Shown here piece by piece: positions 59,298-64,000 of a stretch of DNA of 64,000 bases. The position numbers and the translations under genes were made by a program. Origin of the DNA: UQRS01 sp050946935. Its GTDB lineage: Bacteria; Bacillota; Clostridia; Oscillospirales; Acutalibacteraceae. The notes under the pieces were generated by a model. It was not told where the DNA came from, made no database searches, and was given only the letters and a program-made list of their open reading frames with translations. Position 1 is the first letter of the stretch, and each line of letters opens with the position of its first letter. The stretch spans positions 1 through 64,000 of the forward strand of contig JBMNVR010000005.1 of NCBI GenBank assembly GCA_050946935.1. Reading direction: 5' to 3'.

Positions 59298-59890
59298 ACG
59301 GGCTGCCCGAATTTCTGAACATCATCCAACGCGAAGTCGACCAGACCGCCTCCACCATTGATGAAGCCACCTATGCCGACGCGATCTCGCTGATCACGGA
59401 GGCAGAGAAAACCGGCAGCCGGCTGCACATAACCGGCATCGGCAAGCCCGCCCACGTCGCCGCGTATATGGCGTCCCTTTTCTCCTCTACCGGGACGCCA
59501 ACCTATTTCCTGCACGGGACCGAGGCGGTGCACGGGTCCTGCGGACAACTGATTGCGGGAGACGTGGTCATCTGCATCTCCAACAGCGGGGAAACGGCCG
59601 AGTTGAAAGCCACCGCGGCCGCCATCCGCCAGTGCGGCTGCAAAATCATCGCCGTGACCGGCAATCCGGACTCCTGGCTGGCGGAATTTGCCGACGCACA
59701 CCTCTTCGCCGGCGTAACGGCCGAGGGCGGGCCGCTGAACCGCGCGCCGCGCGCCTCTATTTTAGCTGAAGAGATTGTCCTGCTCGGTTTATCGGTGCTT
59801 TTGCAAACACGCAAGGGGCTGACACCGGCCGAGTATGTCAAACGGCACCCGGGCGGACAACTCGGTCACCTGCGGGAGGGGGAGAAGTAA
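59294..59890 (+). CDS. SIS-domain sugar-phosphate isomerase, arabinose-5-phosphate isomerase-like without CBS domains
   Basis: 198 residues, one SIS domain. The sequence follows KdsD/GutQ: HITGIGKPAHVAAYMASLFSSTGTPTYFLHGTEAVHGSCG, ICISNSGETAELKA, AVTGNPDSWLAEFADAHLF and the closing YVKRHPGGQLGHL. The C-terminal CBS pair of KdsD is absent, as in the short bacterial versions. KdsD interconverts D-ribulose 5-phosphate and D-arabinose 5-phosphate. A KDO role is improbable in a Gram-positive, so a catabolic role is inferred. Confidence 0.88.
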   Translation: MNGLPEFLNIIQREVDQTASTIDEATYADAISLITEAEKTGSRLHITGIGKPAHVAAYMASLFSSTGTPTYFLHGTEAVHGSCGQLIAGDVVICISNSGETAELKATAAAIRQCGCKIIAVTGNPDSWLAEFADAHLFAGVTAEGGPLNRAPRASILAEEIVLLGLSVLLQTRKGLTPAEYVKRHPGGQLGHLREGEK

Positions 59891-59972
59891 CCCTCTCTGG
59901 AAAAAGCCTGCCGTGCAGCGCGTCAAGCTTTGCAAGAACAACGGCCATATTTGAAAAGAAAGGAACATACAT

Positions 59973-61046
59973 ATGACTTTATATAATGGACTGAACAGTA
60001 CACTCGGCAGTTTATCACAGCTTTCTTCGGCCAAAAGCCGCTCGATCAGCCCGGAAAACTTTAACGGAGAAAAGGGTCGCGGCGGAATGGCCGAAACCGG
60101 CACCGGCGCCGCTGCCGCCCGGGAGTTGGGCCGGGGATGGAAGGTCTCCCCCTCGATCGGGATCTCGGCCGGAGAGACGGTCGTCATCGCCGATATTGAG
60201 GGACCGGGCGCCGTTAAGCATATCTGGCTGACCCCCAATATCGCCGGCCGCGGCTTTGTCATCCGCTTTTATTGGGAGGATGCGGCAACCCCCGCGATTG
60301 AATGCCCGCTGGGTGATTTTTTTGCCAACGCACTGATTCCCGTGTACACCCAGGTTTCTTCTCTCGCGGTATGTGTCAACCCGAAAAACGGACTCAACTG
60401 CTATTGGGAAATGCCCTTCCGGCGCCGTTGCCGCATCACGGTTGAAAATATCTCGGATCAGGACGCCGTTTTGTACTATCAGATTGACTATATCCTGACC
60501 GAGATACCCGAAACCTCCGGATACCTGCACGCCCGATTCGGCCGTTCCAATCCGCTGCCCTACAAGGATGTGCACACCCTGCTCGACGGGGTGGAAGGAA
60601 AAGGACAGTATGTGGGCACCTATATGCTTTGGGGCGTACACAGCAACGGCTGGTGGGGAGAGGGCGAGATCAAGTTTTATCTCGACGGCGACACCGACTA
60701 TCCCACCATCTGCGGTACCGGGACGGAGGATTACTTCTGCGGCGCATACAACTTTGACGCCGGCGGCTATGTCAATTTCTCCACGCCTTATTCAGGCATG
60801 TATACGCCGCCGACCGATAATCTGTATACTTCGCAAAAGCGTTTCTCCCTCTACCGCTGGCATGTGACCGACCCGATCTATTTTGACAGCAATCTGCGGG
60901 TGACCATCCAAGCGCTCGGATGGAGAAGCGGCGGCCGCTATCTGCCTCTGCAGGACGATATTTCCTCGGTCTCCTTTTTTTATCTGGATCGGCCGGAGGG
61001 GAACAACCCACCGCTGCCCAACCGCAATGAACTGGAGATTATCTGA
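59973..61046 (+). CDS. Glycoside hydrolase family 172 (DUF2961)
   Basis: 357 residues. DUF2961 motifs are present: ENFNGEKGRGGMA near the start, GPGAVKHIWLT, the small-domain YWEMPFRRRCRITVEN, GWWGEGEIKFYLDGD and the acidic GTGTEDYFCGAYNF with putative catalytic Glu. There is no signal peptide, so it acts inside the cell. GH172 enzymes act on difructose dianhydride and on alpha-D-arabinofuranosides. The accompanying pentose kinase and A5P-isomerase-like protein favour D-arabinofuranose release. A good AAAGGAA site lies before the ATG, and a terminator follows. Confidence 0.88.
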   Translation: MTLYNGLNSTLGSLSQLSSAKSRSISPENFNGEKGRGGMAETGTGAAAARELGRGWKVSPSIGISAGETVVIADIEGPGAVKHIWLTPNIAGRGFVIRFYWEDAATPAIECPLGDFFANALIPVYTQVSSLAVCVNPKNGLNCYWEMPFRRRCRITVENISDQDAVLYYQIDYILTEIPETSGYLHARFGRSNPLPYKDVHTLLDGVEGKGQYVGTYMLWGVHSNGWWGEGEIKFYLDGDTDYPTICGTGTEDYFCGAYNFDAGGYVNFSTPYSGMYTPPTDNLYTSQKRFSLYRWHVTDPIYFDSNLRVTIQALGWRSGGRYLPLQDDISSVSFFYLDRPEGNNPPLPNRNELEII

Positions 61047-61059
61047 CCACAGCGCATAG

Positions 61060-61096
61060 AAACCCGCCGCCGGTGCTTGTCCCGGCGGCGGGTTTG
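61060..61096. terminator. Terminator after GH172
   Basis: 14-bp stem, AAACCCGCCGCCGG (61060-61073) with CCGGCGGCGGGTTT (61082-61095), 8-base loop. It may also serve the convergent phosphatase gene. Confidence 0.85.
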
Positions 61097-61122
61097 CTTC
61101 GCTTTATCGCTGAAAAGAAAGG

Positions 61123-61749
61123 CTACTGCCTCGTCCGCTCAATTTCAGGCACGGGGCCGACAACCTCCACCACGCCGCTGCGCAGAAAAACCGACGGAGT
61201 GATCCGCACCGTGTAGCCACAGCCCGGATCGCAGCGCCAGAAAGCGGCCGGCTGCTGCGGCAGGGCACAGGCGGACAGCAGATTCATAATAATCCCGCCG
61301 TGAGTGATGACGACCGCCTCCCGCTCGCCAGAGGACATCAGATGCCGCGCTACGGCTGAAAACCCTTCGGCCACGCGGGCGGTCAACTCGGCCGTCGATT
61401 CTCCCCCGGGCGGCGCGGCAATTTGCCCGGACGTCCAGGCCTGATAGTCGGGATCACCCTGCAATTCATACGCTGTCTTCCCCTCAAAAACGCCGAAATG
61501 CATCTCCCGAAGTTCCGGGACGGCGATGGCTTTCGCCTCGGGATAGAGAATCTTCAGCGTCTCGACGCAACGGGTAAGCGGACTGACGTAAAACAGCCGA
61601 ACATCGGGATATGCATAGGTTGTCCGCAACGCATCTAATTCCATTATACCATCTGTAGTAATCGGAATGTCAGATGCCCCAACATATTGACCTTTCTCGT
61701 TTGCCTCGGTCAGTCCATGGCGAATCAAATGAATTTTATAGGTTTTCAT
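61123..61749 (-). CDS. Histidine phosphatase (phosphoglycerate mutase-like) family protein
   Basis: 208 residues. The catalytic motif is LIRHGLTEANEKGQYVG (residues 8-24), followed by VSPLTRCVETL, LREMHFGVFEGKT and the second His in VVITHGGIIMN. It resembles CobC/GpmB-type phosphatases, and the substrate is open. ATG 61749 follows GGAGGAA. It is divergent from an XRE regulator across 109 bases that include a dyad. Confidence 0.93.
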   Translation of the reverse strand: MKTYKIHLIRHGLTEANEKGQYVGASDIPITTDGIMELDALRTTYAYPDVRLFYVSPLTRCVETLKILYPEAKAIAVPELREMHFGVFEGKTAYELQGDPDYQAWTSGQIAAPPGGESTAELTARVAEGFSAVARHLMSSGEREAVVITHGGIIMNLLSACALPQQPAAFWRCDPGCGYTVRITPSVFLRSGVVEVVGPVPEIERTRQ

Positions 61750-61770
61750 TGACTTCCTCCAAAGAAAAAG

Positions 61771-61785
61771 TATACATTTTGTATA
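61771..61785. promoter_or_regulatory. Dyad operator candidate TATACA-TTT-TGTATA
   Basis: A perfect inverted repeat with 6-base arms (61771-61776 and 61780-61785), upstream of both the phosphatase and the XRE gene and adjacent to the XRE promoter. It is a natural candidate site for the XRE protein. Confidence 0.5.
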
Positions 61786-61794
61786 GTTTTTTGC

Positions 61795-61823
61795 TTTACT
61801 TTTTTTCGAAAATCGAATATAAT
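61795..61823 (+). promoter_or_regulatory. Promoter of the XRE regulator gene
   Basis: TTTACT (61795-61800), 17-base spacer, TATAAT (61818-61823), 35 bases before the ATG. Confidence 0.65.
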
Positions 61824-61858
61824 AAATCTCAACAACATTTAAAATGAGGTGAGATGCC

Positions 61859-62464
61859 ATGCAAAGCGATTTTCCAAATATTCTCTCCCGATTACGGCGA
61901 GAGCGTGGGATCTCCCAAAAGCAGACGGCCGCCGACCTTGGCATTTCCCAAGCCCTTCTCTCCCATTATGAGAAAGGCATCCGGGAATGCGGGCTGGACT
62001 TTCTGGCCCGGGCGGCGCAGTATTTCGGCGTGACGACCGATTATCTGCTGGGGCGCGCCGGTTCGGCATCCACCGCAAGCAAAGCGGAAACGGCGACGCC
62101 CTTTGACGCCGGAAAGCAACAAATCATCAACGCACAGGGACTGCTTTTTGAGTTGCTCCGCGGATGCGAAAAGGACAGTGTGCGGGAGACCGGTCTTGAT
62201 CTTTTCCGGCTGCAAACCTACCAAACGGCTTTATATATCCTCGGCCTTTGTCACGGGGACAAGCCTTTCACGAAACCCAGCCGGTACACCAAGCCGGCGG
62301 CGGAGGGGGAGATCATCCGCTGCTTTGCCAAGCTTGGGCTGGTGAAGGAAAAAGGCGACAGCCTCTCTTTCCCGCTGGTGTCGCCCGAACAGCTTTCGGT
62401 CGAATATCCAGAGCTGTACAGCGATTTTTGCAGCCTGCTGGTGGAGGTTGAAGAAAAGCTGTAA
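61859..62464 (+). CDS. XRE family transcriptional regulator
   Basis: 201 residues. The N-terminal helix-turn-helix (residues 6-62: ILSRLRRERGISQKQTAADLGISQALLSHYEKG, then FGVTTDYLLGR) is followed by a linker and an all-helical C-terminal domain (about 85-200) without membrane segments. It begins GTG-free at ATG 61859 with GAGGTGA just upstream. The short promoter distance and nearby dyad suggest autoregulation. Confidence 0.88.
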   Translation: MQSDFPNILSRLRRERGISQKQTAADLGISQALLSHYEKGIRECGLDFLARAAQYFGVTTDYLLGRAGSASTASKAETATPFDAGKQQIINAQGLLFELLRGCEKDSVRETGLDLFRLQTYQTALYILGLCHGDKPFTKPSRYTKPAAEGEIIRCFAKLGLVKEKGDSLSFPLVSPEQLSVEYPELYSDFCSLLVEVEEKL

Positions 62465-62619
62465 AAACAACATATGCGTTCAAAGAAACGGCCTTCCGAT
62501 TTTTTGCGGGGGGCTTTATTTGTACAATACCGGCCGATAAAAGACAAAGCAGGTGCCAAATGAAAAAGGCTGGCTATCTCCCATTAAGTATCCGATTTCT
62601 CACGCAAGGAATGAGATAG

Positions 62620-62651
62620 AAAAAACGCCGGGAAACCTCCCGGCGTTTTTT
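62620..62651 (-). terminator. Terminator of the rplJL operon
   Basis: 14-bp stem, AAAAAACGCCGGGA (62620-62633) with TCCCGGCGTTTTTT (62638-62651), 4-base loop; on the minus strand it ends in T6. Confidence 0.9.
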
Positions 62652-62665
62652 GCATACAGCGGAAA

Positions 62666-63049
62666 TTACTTCAGCTCGACCTTCGCGCCGACATCTTCCA
62701 GCTTCTTCTTCATTTCCTCAGCCTCATCCTTGGAAGCGGCTTCCTTCACGGTCTTAGGAGCGCCGTCGACAAGTGCCTTCGCCTCAGCCAGGCCCAGGCC
62801 GGTGATCTCACGAACCGCCTTAATAACCTTAATCTTCTCCGCGCCGGCCTCAGCCAGGACAACGTCGAACTCGGTCTTCTCTTCGGCGGCGGCAGCGGCG
62901 CCGGCAGCCGGAGCGGCAGCGGCAACAGCAACCGGAGCGGCGGCGGAAACGCCGAACTCTTCCTCAAGCTCCTTAACGAGCTCGGACAGCTCCATAACGG
63001 TCAGGGATTTTACGTCCTCAATCAGCTTAACAACTTTCTCAGATGCCAT
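62666..63049 (-). CDS. rplL: 50S ribosomal protein L7/L12
   Basis: 127 residues: N-terminal dimerisation part (VVKLIEDVKSLTVMELSELVKELEEEFGV), Ala-rich hinge (about 36-58) and the C-terminal factor-binding domain (EFDVVLAEAGAEKIKVIKAVREITGLGLAEAKALVDGAPK). Standard length. It forms the stalk that recruits translation GTPases and follows rplJ by 44 bases. Confidence 0.98.
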   Translation of the reverse strand: MASEKVVKLIEDVKSLTVMELSELVKELEEEFGVSAAAPVAVAAAAPAAGAAAAAEEKTEFDVVLAEAGAEKIKVIKAVREITGLGLAEAKALVDGAPKTVKEAASKDEAEEMKKKLEDVGAKVELK

Positions 63050-63093
63050 GATAATTTACCTCCAAAATAATGTCATTTTTCGTGTGGGAAAAA

Positions 63094-63624
63094 TTATTCT
63101 CCCTGCTTCTGGGCGATGGCGTTCAGCGCACAGACCAAACCGCGCAGGTTGGCATTGAGCACATGAACAAAACCGGTGATCGGCGCGTTGAGGCCGCCCA
63201 GGGCCTTCGCAACCAGTTCCTCCCTCGAGGGGAGCTTGGACAGTTCCTTGACGCCGTCGACGTCGAGGATGGTGCCGTCAACAAAGCCCTTCTTGATGTT
63301 GAAGGTCTCGCTCTTCTCGGCATAATCGCAGAGGATCTTCGCAGCGGCGGCATACTCAGTGTCGCTCACGGCGATCGCCGTGGTCCCCTCAAGCACATCC
63401 TTGATGCCTTCCAGCCCGGCCTGATCGGCGGCGAGGGAAAGCAGCGTATTCTTGACGACAAAGTAATCGACGCCAGCCTCTCTCAGCTTCTTTCTAAGCT
63501 GGGTGTCATCGGCCACGCTGATGCCCTTGTAGTCGACAATCACGCCCGAAACGGCTGCATTCAGCTTTTCGGTAAGTACAGCGACCTGCTGCTGCTTCTG
63601 TTCCAGAATCTTTTCACTTGGCAA
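63094..63624 (-). CDS. rplJ: 50S ribosomal protein L10
   Basis: 176 residues: PSEKILEQKQQQVAVLTEKL, VIVDYKGISVADDTQLRKKLREAGVDYFVVKNTLL, and the C-terminal helix that binds L7/L12. The start is TTG (63624), six bases after the AGGTGA site; there is no ATG in a usable place. Translation is likely under L10 autoregulation through the leader upstream. Confidence 0.97.
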   Translation of the reverse strand: MPSEKILEQKQQQVAVLTEKLNAAVSGVIVDYKGISVADDTQLRKKLREAGVDYFVVKNTLLSLAADQAGLEGIKDVLEGTTAIAVSDTEYAAAAKILCDYAEKSETFNIKKGFVDGTILDVDGVKELSKLPSREELVAKALGGLNAPITGFVHVLNANLRGLVCALNAIAQKQGE

Positions 63625-63646
63625 AAGGTTTCACCTCCCGTGATAC

Positions 63647-63683
63647 ACAAAAATGCCTGTCCTCCGAAAAAAGAGGACAGGCA
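63647..63683 (-). terminator. Attenuator hairpin between the L10 leader and rplJ
   Basis: Minus strand: an 11-bp stem (63683-63673 with 63664-63654), 8-base loop, then T5. Standing between promoter and rplJ, it can act as a conditional terminator coupled to the leader. Confidence 0.8.
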
Positions 63684-63734
63684 ATAATACACTTTTATAC
63701 CGTTGAAAACGAGCCGTAAAAAGCGTTTATCCCC

Positions 63735-63800
63735 GTATCCTCGGCTGGCGGGCAAACCCGTTCGGCGGAAATCTTTCCGACACCAACTGTCTTCGGATCA
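63735..63800 (-). ncRNA. Ribosomal protein L10 leader RNA
   Basis: On the minus strand the segment reads CCGAAGACAGTTGGTG, GGAAAGATTTCC, then GGGTTTGCCCGCCAGCCGAGG, the conserved core of the L10 leader with its kink-turn. L10(L12)4 binding represses rplJL. The transcribed leader runs from about 63807 to 63625. Confidence 0.85.
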
Positions 63801-63813
63801 GAACAACAATAGT

Positions 63814-63842
63814 ATATTAGCACAGGAACTTCGAAATGTCAA
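63814..63842 (-). promoter_or_regulatory. Promoter of the rplJL operon
   Basis: Minus strand: TTGACA (63842-63837), 17-base spacer, TAATAT (63819-63814). The -35 box contains the TGA stop of the ORF entering from the right edge. Confidence 0.8.
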
Positions 63843-64000
63843 CCACTATTTTGCACTTCAGGCGTACCAGCCGAAAAAGGTGAACGCTCAGCCGCCAAAA
63901 CAACCCGTTTGACCGCAGCGAGTTCCTCGGCAGAAACCACCTTTCCCTCCGGCGTCCAGCGCCAGCTCGCAAAGCCAGTGGGTTGCATCCTCACTGAAGC
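63839..64000 (-). CDS. 3' end of an unidentified ORF entering from the right edge
   Basis: An open frame of 53 codons on the minus strand runs from the window edge to TGA at 63841-63839. The residues FASWRWTPEGKVVSAEELAAVKRVV look protein-like but match no family I know, and they are not the RplA C-terminus expected upstream of rplJ. It may also be chance. Confidence 0.35.
   Translation of the reverse strand, partial: ASVRMQPTGFASWRWTPEGKVVSAEELAAVKRVVLAAERSPFSAGTPEVQNSG

Noticed and set aside
59294..59890. KDO biosynthesis (KdsD)
   Set aside because: The protein looks like an A5P isomerase but no KDO or LPS gene is present, and the neighbours are a sugar kinase and a glycosidase.

Overview
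This window reads as a chromosomal segment of a spore-forming Gram-positive anaerobe of class Clostridia, most likely Oscillospirales/Ruminococcaceae-like. The reasons are moderately high GC, strong Shine-Dalgarno sites, near-consensus sigma-A promoters, the yicC-remA-gmk-rpoZ-priA-def-fmt-rsmB-rlmN-prpC-prkC-rsgA-thiN gene order, a cwlJ-gerQ spore germination pair, a dockerin-tailed secreted esterase and an L10-leader rplJL operon. No lipopolysaccharide genes are visible. The exact genus cannot be read from the sequence.

Layout. 1-431: probable leader and promoter of an rRNA operon leaving on the left, then the promoter of an EF-G-like GTPase (432-2486). 2652-3180: a 139-bp tandem repeat array with covarying hairpins, running into an acyltransferase whose 5' end contains a C8 tract. 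4423-10009: an acetyltransferase and a complete branched-chain amino-acid ABC importer (livJ-H-M-G-F, minus strand). 10245-13089: an ABC exporter with an N-terminal zinc-ribbon extension, paired with a DUF1854 protein. 13152-15197: WYL and LysR regulators. 15397-18619: a small membrane protein and a dockerin SGNH hydrolase. 18750-21066: an alpha-galactosidase (GH4) divergent from an AraC regulator. 21226-23221: gerQ-like and cwlJ, a FakA-fragment-like small protein and a ThuA-like protein. 23662-23737: tRNA-Lys(UUU). 24138-27407: a three-gene VTC / DUF4956 / beta-helix lipoprotein operon.

27578-41562 is one long leftward housekeeping series, from yicC through remA, gmk, rpoZ, priA, def, fmt, a zinc peptidase, rsmB, rlmN, prpC, prkC, rsgA and thiN to a thioesterase. 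It couples nucleotide metabolism, replication restart, formyl-methionine processing, rRNA modification and PASTA-kinase signalling. 41984-45582 holds a small basic membrane protein behind a perfect promoter, apbE divergent from a NusG-II protein and a Gx-family membrane protein (possible flavin-based electron transfer), and a DUF5131 protein. 45721-51759 carries pyrE, a lipoprotein, a YgjP-type peptidase, two AraC regulators, an HD phosphohydrolase and a thioredoxin-reductase-like protein.

52017-54396 is a compact four-gene island with a phage flavour: P27-like terminase small subunit, ParB-like, methyltransferase-like and radical SAM. It has no other phage genes. 57443-61046 is a sugar cluster: PocR/AraC regulator, PfkB kinase, CBS-less arabinose-5-phosphate-isomerase-like SIS protein and GH172. 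I infer a D-arabinofuranoside catabolic route. The window ends with a histidine phosphatase and XRE regulator sharing a dyad-bearing promoter region, and with rplJ-rplL behind an L10 leader and attenuator.
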